In this document: positions 34,602 to 44,117 of the stretch, one piece after another
Numbering within the stretch: position 1 is the first letter of the stretch
Layout: each line of letters begins with the position of its first letter
Origin: Actinokineospora auranticolor
Lineage (GTDB): Bacteria; Actinomycetota; Actinomycetes; Mycobacteriales; Pseudonocardiaceae
Direction: 5' to 3'
DNA length: 64,000 nucleotides
Assembly: GCF_002934265.1 (NCBI RefSeq)
Contig: NZ_PTIX01000002.1
Coordinates: forward strand, 372,001 to 436,000
Notes under the pieces: model-generated
What the model saw: only the letters and a program-made list of their open reading frames with translations
Databases searched by the model: none
What the model was told of the DNA's origin: nothing
Translations under genes and position numbers: made by a program

Positions 34602-35762
34602 ATGCAGAACGCGGTGCGCGAGACCGAGCAGAGCTCTCCCGCGCAGACCCCCACCCCGCCGGACGACGGTTTCAAACCCGGCCTCGAGGGCGTCATCGCC
34701 TTCCGGACGGAGATCGCCGAGCCGGACCGCGACGGCGGCGCCCTGCGCTACCGGGGCGTGGACATCGAAGACCTCGCGGGCAAGGTCACCTTCGGCGACG
34801 TCTGGTCCCTGCTGGTGGACGGCCGCTTCGGCCGCGGCCTGCCGCCCGCCGAGCCGTTCCCGCTGCCGGTGCACTCCGGTGACGTGCGGGTGGACGTGCA
34901 GGCGGGCCTGGCCATGCTGGCCCCGATCTGGGGTTACCGCCCGCTGCTGGACATCACCGACGAGGAGGCCCGCGAGCAGCTGGCCAGGGCGTCGGTCATG
35001 GCGCTGTCCTATGTGGCCCAGTCGGCGCGCGGCATCCACCAGCCCGCGGTGCCGCAGCGGCGCATCGACGAGTGCGCCACCATCACCGAGCGGTTCATGA
35101 CCCGCTGGCGCGGCGAGCCCGACCCGGCGCACACCAGGGCCATCGACGCGTACTGGGTCTCCGCCGCCGAGCACGGCCTCAACGCCTCCACCTTCACCGC
35201 CCGGGTGATCTCCTCCACCGGCGCGGACGTGGCGGCGGCGCTGTCCGGGGCGATCGGCGCGATGTCGGGTCCGCTGCACGGCGGCGCGCCCGCCCGGGTG
35301 CTGCCGATGATCGCCGACGTGGAGCGCAGCGGTGACGCCCGCGCGTACGTCAAGGGCATCCTCGACCGCAAGGAACGCCTGATGGGCTTCGGCCACCGGG
35401 TCTACCGCGCCGAGGACCCGAGGGCCCGCGTGCTGCGCCGCACCTGCCGGGAGCTCGGCGCCGAGCGCTACGAGGTCGCCGCCGCGCTGGAGCAGGCCGC
35501 GCTGGCCGAGCTGCGCGAGCGCCGCCCCGACCGGGCGATCGAGACCAATGTGGAGTTCTGGGCCGCGGTCATCCTGGACTTCGCCCAGGTGCCGCCGCAC
35601 ATGATGCCCGCGATGTTCACCTGCGCCCGCACCGCGGGCTGGTGCGCGCACATCATGGAGGAGAAGCGCACGGGCAGGCTGATCCGCCCGGCCGCCAAGT
35701 ACGTGGGCCCGGCACCGCGCCGACCGGAGGACGTCGAGGGCTGGTCGACCGTCCGCGGCTGA
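34602..35762 (+). CDS. citA: Citrate synthase 2 (CitA-like)
   Basis: This is a 386-residue short-type citrate synthase lacking the N-terminal domain of the GltA at 21238. Landmarks are ALRYRGVDIEDLAGKV, EHGLNASTFTARV with the first catalytic His, GPLHGGAPARV with the second, FGHRVYRAEDPRA, and the C-terminal PAMFTCARTAGWCAHIMEE with the active-site Arg region. It resembles mycobacterial CitA, whose role (citrate or methylcitrate) is debated. The ATG at 34602 follows AAAGGCGAGG. It is divergent from pdxH and followed by a hairpin terminator. Confidence 0.9.
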   Translation: MQNAVRETEQSSPAQTPTPPDDGFKPGLEGVIAFRTEIAEPDRDGGALRYRGVDIEDLAGKVTFGDVWSLLVDGRFGRGLPPAEPFPLPVHSGDVRVDVQAGLAMLAPIWGYRPLLDITDEEAREQLARASVMALSYVAQSARGIHQPAVPQRRIDECATITERFMTRWRGEPDPAHTRAIDAYWVSAAEHGLNASTFTARVISSTGADVAAALSGAIGAMSGPLHGGAPARVLPMIADVERSGDARAYVKGILDRKERLMGFGHRVYRAEDPRARVLRRTCRELGAERYEVAAALEQAALAELRERRPDRAIETNVEFWAAVILDFAQVPPHMMPAMFTCARTAGWCAHIMEEKRTGRLIRPAAKYVGPAPRRPEDVEGWSTVRG

Positions 35763-35785
35763 CAATTCGACGATTCACCGGAAAG

Positions 35786-35815
35786 GGGCCACCGACACCA
35801 CGTCGGTCGGCCCCG
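35786..35815 (+). terminator. Terminator of the second citrate synthase gene
   Basis: GGGGCCACCGAC (35786-35797) pairs with GTCGGTCGGCCCC (35803-35815), leaving one bulged base and a 5-base loop. It is 23 bases after the stop codon. Confidence 0.7.
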
Positions 35816-35925
35816 TTGTCCTTTTCCGCGTAGGCCAGCGGACACCGCTGTCCACCGACCGGTGGACAGCCGAGTTCAATCGCTCGTTCGTCCCCGGGGA
35901 ACGCGCACCGCGACAGCATTGAGCC

Positions 35926-36759
35926 ATGAACGCGATCGAAGTCCACGGGCTACGCAAGACCTACGGCGCCAACACGGCGGTCGCGGGCGTCGACCTGGTG
36001 GTGCGGGAGGGTGAGGTCTTCGCGCTGCTCGGTCCGAACGGCGCGGGCAAGACCACGACGACGGAGATCCTCGAGGGCTACCGGGAGCGCGACGGCGGCG
36101 AGGTCCGCGTGCTGGGCCAGGACCCGGCGACCGCCGGGCGGCACTGGCGGGCCGAGCTCGGCATCGTGCTGCAAACCGCCACCGACTCCGCCGAGCTGTC
36201 GGTGCGCGAGACCGTGCGCCAGTTCGCGGGCTACTACCCCGACCCGCGCGGCGTGGACGAGGTCATCGAGCTGTGCGGGCTCACCGCCAAGGCGGGTGCC
36301 CGGATCAGCTCGCTCTCCGGCGGCCAGCGCCGCCGGGTCGACGTCGCGCTCGGCATCATCGGCCGCCCCCGGCTGCTGTTCCTCGACGAGCCGACCACCG
36401 GCTTCGACCCCGAGGCGCGGCGGCAGTTCTGGGACCTGGTCCGCGCGCTGGCCCGCGAGGGCACCACGATCCTGCTCACCACGCACTACCTGGACGAGGC
36501 CGAGGCGCTGGCCGACCGGCTCGCGGTGATCGCGGCGGGCCGCATCGTGGCCGAGGGCACCCCGTTCACCGTCGGCGGACGCGACACCGCGCCCGCCACG
36601 GTCACCTGGACCGACGTGTCCGGCGCGCACGAGGTGCGCACCGTCGACCCGGTCGGCGCGGTCACCAACCTGGCCCGGCGCGGGCCGGTCAGCGGGCTGC
36701 AGGTGCGCCAGCCCAGCCTCGAAGACATCTACCTGGACCTGATCGGAGCCAAGGCATGA
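35926..36759 (+). CDS. ABC transporter ATP-binding protein
   Basis: This 277-residue ATPase has Walker A GPNGAGKTTTT (about residues 38-47), signature LSGGQRRRVDVALG, Walker B LLFLDEPTTGFD and switch His (TTHYLDEAE). It belongs to the DrrA/CcmA-like group exporting drugs or lipids. It overlaps the permease start by ATGA. The following histidine kinase and response regulator genes complete an apparent four-gene operon, so the transporter likely serves a stress or antibiotic response sensed by that kinase. No Shine-Dalgarno is obvious before the ATG. Confidence 0.92.
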   Translation: MNAIEVHGLRKTYGANTAVAGVDLVVREGEVFALLGPNGAGKTTTTEILEGYRERDGGEVRVLGQDPATAGRHWRAELGIVLQTATDSAELSVRETVRQFAGYYPDPRGVDEVIELCGLTAKAGARISSLSGGQRRRVDVALGIIGRPRLLFLDEPTTGFDPEARRQFWDLVRALAREGTTILLTTHYLDEAEALADRLAVIAAGRIVAEGTPFTVGGRDTAPATVTWTDVSGAHEVRTVDPVGAVTNLARRGPVSGLQVRQPSLEDIYLDLIGAKA

Positions 36760-37598
36760 CCACCGGGACGCTGCCCCGCCGCACCACCACCGCCCGGCCG
36801 CCGCTGCCGTCGACGCTGCGCAGCGGCGTGCTGCGCGGCGGCGCCGAGCTGCGGATGTTCTTCCGCTCCAAGGAGGCGGTGCTGTTCACCTTCTCCTTCC
36901 CGGCGATCATCCTGCTGCTGCTCGGCTCGATCAACAGCGGCGAGGCGACCGAGGGTGTGCCGATGAGCCGGGTGCTCACCGCGAGCATGATCGCCTACGG
37001 CATCCTCTCCACCGCCTTCATCAACATCGGCGTCGGCATCGCCGCCGACCGCGAGGACGGCAGCCTCAAGCGGCTGCGCGGCACGCCGGTCACCGCCGGG
37101 GCCTACTTCACCGGCAAGGTCATCCTGGTCGCGGTGGCCACGGTCGCCGAGGTGGCCGTGCTGCTCGCGGTCGGCGTGCTCGCCTTCGACCTGGACCTGC
37201 CGACCGAACCCGGCAAGTGGCTGACCTTCGCGTGGGTGCTGGCGCTCTCGGTCATCGCCTGCACCCTGCTGGGCATCGCGGCCAGCGCGCTGACCCGGTC
37301 CGCGCGCAGCGCGGGCGCGGTGCTCAACGTGCCGGTGCTGGCCCTGCAGTTCATCTCGGGCGTGTTCGTCTACGTAGGCTCGCTGCCCAAGGCCATGGTC
37401 GACGTGGCCGCGTTCTTCCCGGTCCGGTGGATGGCGCAGTCCTTCCGGGCGGTGTTCCTTCCGGACAGCATGGCGGCTGGAGAGGTGGCTGGCACGTGGC
37501 AGTTGGGGACGGCGGCGCTGGTGCTGGGCGCGTGGTGCGTGGTCGGCACGGTGCTCTGCCTGCTGACCTTCCGCTGGACGGACCGGCGCGCGGGCTGA
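36756..37598 (+). CDS. ABC-2 type transporter permease
   Basis: This 280-residue membrane protein has six TM segments, the first at LFTFSFPAIILLLLGSI. The ABC-2 phrase GIAADREDGSLKRLRGTPV follows TM2, and VLNVPVLALQFISGVFVYVGSLP lies near TM5. It starts in the stop codon of the ATPase gene (ATGA overlap) and is probably translated together with it. An upstream in-frame opening at 36273 belongs to a shadow frame. Its end overlaps the possible start of the histidine kinase. Confidence 0.9.
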   Translation: MTTGTLPRRTTTARPPLPSTLRSGVLRGGAELRMFFRSKEAVLFTFSFPAIILLLLGSINSGEATEGVPMSRVLTASMIAYGILSTAFINIGVGIAADREDGSLKRLRGTPVTAGAYFTGKVILVAVATVAEVAVLLAVGVLAFDLDLPTEPGKWLTFAWVLALSVIACTLLGIAASALTRSARSAGAVLNVPVLALQFISGVFVYVGSLPKAMVDVAAFFPVRWMAQSFRAVFLPDSMAAGEVAGTWQLGTAALVLGAWCVVGTVLCLLTFRWTDRRAG

Positions 37599-38812
37599 CC
37601 GAGCGGCACCGGGTCGAGGCCACCACGCGCAACTTCTGGACCTGGGACCTGTACTTCGCGGTCGGGTTCCTGTTCGTCACGACGCTGGTCCTCTGCACCG
37701 ACAACAGCTGGGGCGATCGCGGTGTCGCGGCAGGGGCGATCACCGCGATCGCCCTGCTCTACCTCGTCTGGGGCAGGCGGAAGGCGATCATCGAGGAGGC
37801 CCGGGGGCACACCGCGGTCTTCGTCGTGGTGACCTCGCTGCTGTTCCTCCTCGCGGTCTGGTTCGTCCCGGTGAGCACCTTCCTGCTGTTCGAGATGTGC
37901 CCGCTGATCTTCATGGCGCTGCCGCTGCCGGTCGCCGCCCCGGTGGTGGTGCTGCTCAACGTGCTGCCCCCCGCGCTGGAGGCGGCGCGGCACGGCGACA
38001 TCGGCGGCTGGCGCGGCCAGTTGCCCACGTCGGTCCTCGGTCTGGCGCTGTCGCTGCTGATCGGCACCTTCGTGCACCGGGTGGTGACCCAGAGCCACGA
38101 GCGGGCCGCGCTGATCACCGAGTTGGAGGACAGCCGGGCCCAGGTCGCCCAGCTCTCGCACGAGGCGGGGGTGGCCGCCGAACGGGCCCGGCTGGCGGGC
38201 GAGATCCACGACACCCTGGCCCAGGGGTTCACCAGCATCGTCGCCCTGGTGCAGGCCGCGGAGTCCGAAGTGGACCGCGACAGCGCCAAGGTGCGGCACG
38301 CACTGGGCCTGGCCGCGCGCACCGCCCGGGAGAACTTGGCCGAGGCCCGCGCGCTGGTCGCCGCGCTGGCCCCGACCGCGCTCGGCGAGGGCAGCCTCAC
38401 CGACGCGCTGCGCAGGCTGGCCGAGCGGCTGGCGGCGGAAACCGGCGCGGCGACCAGCTTCCACACCGAGGGCGACCCGAGTGGACTCCCCACCGGCGTG
38501 GAGGTGGTGCTGCTGCGGGCGGCGCAGGAGGCGCTCGCCAACATCCGCAAGCACGCGGGCGCGGAGTCGGTGTCCGTCGACCTCTGCCACACCCCGACGG
38601 GTGTCACCCTGACGGTGAGCGACGACGGCGCGGGCTTCGACCCCGGCGCACCGGCGGGCGGCTACGGTCTGCGCGGGATGCGGGCGCGGGCCGAGCAGGT
38701 CGCGGGCACCGTGACCGTGCACAGCGCACCGGGTTCGGGCACCACGCTGACCGTGTCCGTACCCACCGCGGCGGCGCACCAGCCGACCGAGGACCCGAAG
38801 GAGCGGCCGTGA
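37532..38812 (+). CDS. Sensor histidine kinase (NarL/DesK-type)
   Basis: This two-component sensor of about 426 residues has an N-terminal region with five or six TM segments (NFWTWDLYFAVGFLFVTTLVL onward). A HisKA_3 dimerisation helix carries the phospho-accepting His in LAGEIHDTLAQGF. A HATPase_c domain follows (NIRKHAGAESVSVD, DDGAGFDP, GGYGLRGMRARAEQV). It would phosphorylate the regulator encoded next, overlapping it by four bases. The start is uncertain: GTG codons at 37532 and 37535 lie inside the permease gene, the only other candidate is CTG at 37595, and the conserved part starts near 37620. The short extracellular loops suggest intramembrane sensing, as in LiaS-like kinases. Confidence 0.88.
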   Translation: MVRGRHGALPADLPLDGPARGLTERHRVEATTRNFWTWDLYFAVGFLFVTTLVLCTDNSWGDRGVAAGAITAIALLYLVWGRRKAIIEEARGHTAVFVVVTSLLFLLAVWFVPVSTFLLFEMCPLIFMALPLPVAAPVVVLLNVLPPALEAARHGDIGGWRGQLPTSVLGLALSLLIGTFVHRVVTQSHERAALITELEDSRAQVAQLSHEAGVAAERARLAGEIHDTLAQGFTSIVALVQAAESEVDRDSAKVRHALGLAARTARENLAEARALVAALAPTALGEGSLTDALRRLAERLAAETGAATSFHTEGDPSGLPTGVEVVLLRAAQEALANIRKHAGAESVSVDLCHTPTGVTLTVSDDGAGFDPGAPAGGYGLRGMRARAEQVAGTVTVHSAPGSGTTLTVSVPTAAAHQPTEDPKERP

Positions 38813-39429
38813 TCACCGTCCTGCTGGTCGACGACCACCCCGTGGTCCGCGAGGGCCTGCGCGGCATGCTGGAGGCCGAGCCCGACCTCACCGTGGTGGG
38901 CGAGGCGGGCTCCGGCGCGGAGGGCGTCGCGGTGGCCGCCGCGCTGCGGCCCGACGTGGTGCTCATGGACCTGCGCATGCCGGGCCTCGACGGGGTCGGC
39001 GCGACCGCGCGGATCGTGGCCGCGGGCGGGCCGAGCAAAGTGGTGGTGCTGACCACTTATGAGACCGACTCCGACATCTTGCGCGCGGTCGAGGCGGGCG
39101 CTTCCGGATATCTGCTCAAAGACGCTTCCCGAACGGAATTGGCGGGCGCGGTTCGCGCGGCCAGTCGCGGTGAGACGGTTCTCGCACCCTCTGTAGCCGG
39201 CCGTTTGGTCCGCCAGGTGCGTCAACCACCCAAACAGGGGCTATCAGGTCGCGAGGTCGAGGTATTGCGGCTGGTCGCCCGCGGCCTGACGAACGCCGAC
39301 ATCGGCCGTGAGCTGCACATCAGCGAAGCCACGGTGAAAACGCACCTGCTGCGCGCATTCGGCAAACTCGACGTCTCCGATCGCACCGCGGCGGTCACGA
39401 CGGCCATGTCGCGAGGCTTATTGGGTTGA
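38809..39429 (+). CDS. LuxR-family response regulator
   Basis: This 206-residue NarL/LiaR-type regulator has a receiver domain with the acid pocket Asp8-Asp9 and phospho-acceptor Asp54 (VLMDLRMPG), Lys in YLLKDAS, and a LuxR HTH (SGREVEVLRLVARGLTNADIG...SEATVKTHL). It is translationally coupled to the kinase gene. The last codons include an in-frame TTA at 39418-39420, rare in such GC-rich genomes and a possible point of control by a bldA-type tRNA. It likely regulates its own ABC operon. Confidence 0.92.
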   Translation: MITVLLVDDHPVVREGLRGMLEAEPDLTVVGEAGSGAEGVAVAAALRPDVVLMDLRMPGLDGVGATARIVAAGGPSKVVVLTTYETDSDILRAVEAGASGYLLKDASRTELAGAVRAASRGETVLAPSVAGRLVRQVRQPPKQGLSGREVEVLRLVARGLTNADIGRELHISEATVKTHLLRAFGKLDVSDRTAAVTTAMSRGLLG

Positions 39430-39451
39430 GTTATGGCGCACAATTCCCTGC

Positions 39452-40813
39452 ATGCTGCAAACACTCGAGTTCGCATTGCTGCGCAGGCTCGCGGTCGAAC
39501 AGGCCGAGAACCGGGTGCCGTCGTTGGTCGCCGCGGTCGTCCGCGGCGACCGGACCACCTGGACGGGCGCGCGGGGCAAGGTCGACGGGGCGACCCCCAC
39601 CGCCGACACCCAGTACCGCATCGGGTCGATCACCAAGTCGTTCGTCGCGACCCTGGTGATGCGCCTGCGCGATGAGGGGAAGCTGGACCTCAACGACCCG
39701 TTGGACAAGCACGTCCCCGGCACGGCGTTCGGCGCCGTCACCGTCGCCCAGCTGCTCGCCCACACCAGCGGCATGACCGCCGAGTCGCCTGGCGTGTGGT
39801 GGGAGCGGGCCCCCGGCGCCGACTGGTCCGCGCTGGAGCGGAGCCTGGAGGAGGGCGCGCTCAAGCACCGCTCCGGCGCCCGGTTCCACTACAGCAACAC
39901 CGGCTACGGCGTGCTCGGCGAACTCGTCGCCCGGCTGCGGGGCACCTCGTGGCTCGAGGCGCTCAACGCCGAGATCGTCGGACCGCTCGGCCTGACCCGC
40001 ACGTCGCCGCACCCCGAGGGCGCCGCGGCCACCGGCTGGGCCGTGCACCCGTACGCCGACGTCCTGCTGCACGAGCCCACCCCCGACGCGGGCGCGATGG
40101 CCCCGGCCGGTCAGCTGTGGTGCAGCATCACCGACCTGGCCCGCTGGACCCGGTTCGTCGGCGGCGACACCGGCGACGTGCTGCACCCGGACACGGTCGC
40201 CGAGATGCGCGAGGTCGCGCACATCGACGACGACCAGAACTGGAGCTCCGCCTACGGCCTCGGCCTGCAGGTCCTGCGGATCAACGGCAGGCGGGTGTCG
40301 GGCCACGGCGGCTCCATGCCCGGGTTCCTGGCGATGAACCTCATCGACCCGAAGACCGGCACCGGCGCCTGCGTGCTGGCCAACACCACCTCGGGCGCGG
40401 CGATCGGCGCGCTGGCGGGCGACCTCATCGAGTTGGTGGAGAAGCACGAGCCCGCGCTGCCCGCCGAGTGGGAGCCCGCCACCGAGGCCGACCCGGCGCT
40501 GCTCGCGCTCACCGGCCAGTGGCACTGGGGCCCGACCCCGTACGTGCTGCGCCTGCTGCCCGACGGCTGGCTGAACCTGACCCCCGTCAGCGGCCGGGGC
40601 CGCGCGTCCCGGTTCCGGCCGTCCGGCCAGGACACCTGGACCGGCGTCGACGCCTACTACGCGGGCGAGACGCTGCGCCTGTGCCGTGGTGCCGACAACC
40701 GGCCAACCCACCTGGACCTGAACACGTTCATCTTCACCCGGGAGCCCTACGGCACCCCGGCCGCCATCCCCGGCGGGGTGGACGAGCGGGGCTGGCGCAC
40801 CCTGGAGGGCTGA
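39452..40813 (+). CDS. Serine hydrolase, beta-lactamase (class C/PBP4-like) family
   Basis: This 453-residue protein with the beta-lactamase/D-aminopeptidase fold has nucleophile motif SITK (about residues 59-62), YSN (about 149-151) and a late HGG in SGHGGSMPG. No signal peptide is visible, so it may act in the cytoplasm as an esterase or peptidase. The C-terminal 130 residues form a second beta-rich domain typical of the family. It lies 22 bases after the response regulator on the same strand and may be co-transcribed. The substrate is unknown. Confidence 0.88.
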   Translation: MLQTLEFALLRRLAVEQAENRVPSLVAAVVRGDRTTWTGARGKVDGATPTADTQYRIGSITKSFVATLVMRLRDEGKLDLNDPLDKHVPGTAFGAVTVAQLLAHTSGMTAESPGVWWERAPGADWSALERSLEEGALKHRSGARFHYSNTGYGVLGELVARLRGTSWLEALNAEIVGPLGLTRTSPHPEGAAATGWAVHPYADVLLHEPTPDAGAMAPAGQLWCSITDLARWTRFVGGDTGDVLHPDTVAEMREVAHIDDDQNWSSAYGLGLQVLRINGRRVSGHGGSMPGFLAMNLIDPKTGTGACVLANTTSGAAIGALAGDLIELVEKHEPALPAEWEPATEADPALLALTGQWHWGPTPYVLRLLPDGWLNLTPVSGRGRASRFRPSGQDTWTGVDAYYAGETLRLCRGADNRPTHLDLNTFIFTREPYGTPAAIPGGVDERGWRTLEG

Positions 40814-42031
<1,218 letters not shown>

Positions 42032-42095
42032 GCAGGCGCTGAGCTGTGCCCGCGGAGTCGCGGGTCCGCCTGTGGGCACAGCTCTCCGCGCCTGC
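42032..42095 (+). terminator. Terminator of serC
   Basis: Two nested perfect stems start at the stop codon: GCAGGCGC (42032-42039) with GCGCCTGC (42088-42095), and GAGCTGTGCCC (42041-42051) with GGGCACAGCTC (42073-42083). Together they give a 19-bp interrupted helix. Confidence 0.8.
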
Positions 42096-42447
42096 CAGTG
42101 ACCTCGGCCGCGAGCGTTCACCCCGGTGCGAGCCCACGGAACCGGTTCGCCGGAACCGCGCCGGTTGGGTGCTCATGGGAGTCCCGCGCTTGCGCGCGGG
42201 CGAGCACTGCTCTGTCCGTGACACCGCCGCAAGCGCTTGCGCACCCCGCAGGTGACCAGCGGATACCCGACATGCCAGCCAATGGGTGAATCTTGAATCA
42301 ACCCAGGTGCGGTAGGGCCGGTGGATACGGCAAGATCACAACTAGATGTCACGGGGATCGCGGCGCGCCTTGCGCGCCAATCCGGTTCACCGATCTACCG
42401 TGGGACGCAGGCGGGTGAAGTCTGCTCAGGTCGCGGGGAGGTGAGCG
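42096..42447 (+). promoter_or_regulatory. Structured sepH upstream region
   Basis: The 352 bp before sepH contain three potential structures. They are a nested hairpin at 42169-42207 (GTGCTC/GAGCAC enclosing CCCGCGC/GCGCGGG), a 12-bp palindrome GCAAGCGCTTGC (42229-42240) and a hairpin GGCGCGC/GCGCGCC (42362-42378). No ORF is convincing. A long structured leader for the cell division gene is possible. The string GGGTGAATC at about 42285 recalls the c-di-AMP riboswitch, but the rest of that motif is absent. Confidence 0.45.
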
Positions 42448-43461
42448 ATGCGTGCGCTGCGGGTAGTCGGTCTGTCCGACGACGGCAAGACGGTGATCTG
42501 CGAGGACCCGGCGCGCGGTGAGCGCTTCACCCTGCCCGCCGACGAGCGCCTGCGCGCCGCCGCGCGCGGCGACGTCACCCGACTCGGCCAGATCGAGATC
42601 GAGCTGGAGAGCCAGATGCGTCCTCGGGAGATCCAGACCCGCATCCGCGCGGGTGAGTCCGTCGAACAGGTGGCCGAGGCAGCGGGCATCCCCACGCACA
42701 AGGTGGAGCGCTTCGCCTACCCCGTGCTGCTGGAGCGCTCGCGCACGGCCGAGCTGGCCCAACGCGCCCACCCGGTGCGCGAGGACGGCCCGGACGTCCA
42801 GACGCTCGGCGAGGTCGTGGCGCACGCCTTCGGCCTGCGCGGGCAGGACTACCCCACCACCGGCTGGGACTCCTGGCGCGGCGAGGACGGCAAGTGGGTC
42901 GTCCGGCTGTGCTGGACCGCGGGCCGGTCGGAGAACCGCGCGCACTGGTCGTTCCACCCCGGAGCGCACGGTGGCACGGTCACCCCGCTCGACGAGCACG
43001 CCCAGGACCTGATGGACCCGCAACCGAACCGCCCGCTGCGCACGGTGCGACCGGTGACGGAACTGGCCCAGGCGGCGCTGGCGATCGAGATGCCGCCGCC
43101 CGCCCCGGTCGTGGAGCCCGACGCGGACCTGGAACTGGACGCGTCGGTCTTCGAGCCGCCGGTGGCGCCGGTGCCGGACCCGCCGAAGGTCGAGGAGCCG
43201 TTCGAGCAGTCCTACGTGGAGGACTTCGAGCTGACCCCCGAGCCGGTGGTCCCGGAGCAGCCCGCGGCGGAGCCGGTGGTGGCCGAGGAGCAGCAGCCGG
43301 TCGCCGAGGAGCCGGAGCAGGACGCGCTGATCGAGGAACCCGCCCGCAAGCAGGCCGAACCCGCCGCGGCGGCGAACCGGCGGCCGAAGGCGAAGAAGGC
43401 CCGCCCGATCGTCCCGTCCTGGGAGGACGTGCTGCTCGGCACGCGGTCCAACCGCGGGTAG
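42448..43461 (+). CDS. sepH: Septation protein SepH
   Basis: This 337-residue protein matches SepH (DUF3071), an actinobacterial cell division factor that binds FtsZ and promotes assembly of the Z ring. The conserved N-terminal domain (about 1-165) starts MRALRVVGLSDDGKTVI and includes an HTH-like segment (IQTRIRAGESVEQVAEAAGI). The middle is acidic and Pro-rich. The short conserved basic C-terminus is AKKARPIVPSWEDVLLGTR. GGGGAGGTGAGCG precedes the ATG at 42448. The serC-sepH order is conserved in mycobacteria and Streptomyces-like genomes. Confidence 0.93.
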   Translation: MRALRVVGLSDDGKTVICEDPARGERFTLPADERLRAAARGDVTRLGQIEIELESQMRPREIQTRIRAGESVEQVAEAAGIPTHKVERFAYPVLLERSRTAELAQRAHPVREDGPDVQTLGEVVAHAFGLRGQDYPTTGWDSWRGEDGKWVVRLCWTAGRSENRAHWSFHPGAHGGTVTPLDEHAQDLMDPQPNRPLRTVRPVTELAQAALAIEMPPPAPVVEPDADLELDASVFEPPVAPVPDPPKVEEPFEQSYVEDFELTPEPVVPEQPAAEPVVAEEQQPVAEEPEQDALIEEPARKQAEPAAAANRRPKAKKARPIVPSWEDVLLGTRSNRG

Positions 43462-43475
43462 GCGTCGAGTTTTGA

Positions 43476-43503
43476 GGGCCCGGTTCGTTCGCGAACCGGG
43501 CCC
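43476..43503 (+). terminator. Terminator of sepH
   Basis: GGGCCCGGTTCG (43476-43487) and CGAACCGGGCCC (43492-43503) form a perfect 12-bp stem closed by a TTCG tetraloop, followed by TTTCT. Confidence 0.92.
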
Positions 43504-43507
43504 TTTC

Positions 43508-43759
43508 TCATAGCCGTCGTGATGGGGGTGCGGGGACCTCGTTGAGGAGGTCGAGGGGCCAGCCCTCGCGTTCGCACCAGTCCTCCGCGGACTCGCGGGA
43601 GAGGTAGTCGGCGGACGGGGGTTTCACCCGGCCGAGGTGGACCCAGCCGTCCGGGGCGAGGACGTGCACCTCGCCCGCGCGGATCGCGAGGAGTCGGCCG
43701 TCCGGGAACGCCATGGTCGGTTCCGTGCGCAGGAACCGCACCGCATCAGGGCGGGTCAT
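43508..43759 (-). CDS. Hypothetical protein (83 aa)
   Basis: This is a small soluble protein with a beta-rich start (FPDGRLLAIRAGEVHVLAPDGWVHLGRV) and a helical, acidic middle (LSRESAEDWCEREGW). I recognise no family. The ATG at 43759 gives MTRPDAVRFL. Its stop codon lies just after the sepH terminator, which could serve both strands. It is probably a real gene because the reading frame is compact and intergenic, but it is unsupported by homology. Confidence 0.6.
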   Translation of the reverse strand: MTRPDAVRFLRTEPTMAFPDGRLLAIRAGEVHVLAPDGWVHLGRVKPPSADYLSRESAEDWCEREGWPLDLLNEVPAPPSRRL

Positions 43760-43876
43760 GGGTCCATGATGCCGCCGGTGTCCGGATCCGGCTCGTGCCG
43801 ATCTTGTTCGTTACCCATCCGATCCTGCCCGTTGACCAGCGGTAACCCGGTTGCCCGCCCGGCTACCGCCAGGGCC

Positions 43877-44074
43877 ATGGATGCCTTCGCCGCCACTCTC
43901 GCCGGGTTCGCGGACTGGCCGGAGGCGGAGCGGGACGCGGAGCGCGCCGAGTTCCGGGCCATGATCACCCGCGCGGCGCGCGCCGAGCGCGACCTGGTCG
44001 AACCTGGTGCGGCACCGCTGACCCGGCTCGCGGCCCACGGGGCACTGGACCGGATCGCCAACATCGCCGACTGA
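43877..44074 (+). CDS. Small hypothetical helical protein (65 aa)
   Basis: The ORF begins MDAFAATLAGFADWPEAE and is almost entirely charged alpha helix (EAERDAERAEFRAMITRAARAERDL). Start ATG 43877 has only a weak AGGG upstream. It ends eight bases before a bidirectional terminator. No family recognised; coding status is moderately likely. Confidence 0.5.
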   Translation: MDAFAATLAGFADWPEAERDAERAEFRAMITRAARAERDLVEPGAAPLTRLAAHGALDRIANIAD

Positions 44075-44081
44075 CCCCGGT

Positions 44082-44114
44082 GTTCGGCGCCGCGCGGGGT
44101 GCGCGGCGCCGAAC
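44082..44114. terminator. Bidirectional terminator
   Basis: GTTCGGCGCCGCGC (44082-44095) and GCGCGGCGCCGAAC (44101-44114) form a perfect 14-bp stem with a 5-base loop between two convergent genes. Confidence 0.88.
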
Positions 44115-44117
44115 CGG

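Noticed and set aside
34487-34882. Separate 131-residue gene overlapping the second citrate synthase
   Set aside because: Despite a good ribosome binding site the product is low-complexity shadow sequence beyond the first 30 codons; kept only as a possible leader.
42284-42330. Possible c-di-AMP (ydaO) riboswitch because of GGGTGAATC
   Set aside because: The flanking conserved parts of the ydaO motif are absent and the helices do not form around it.
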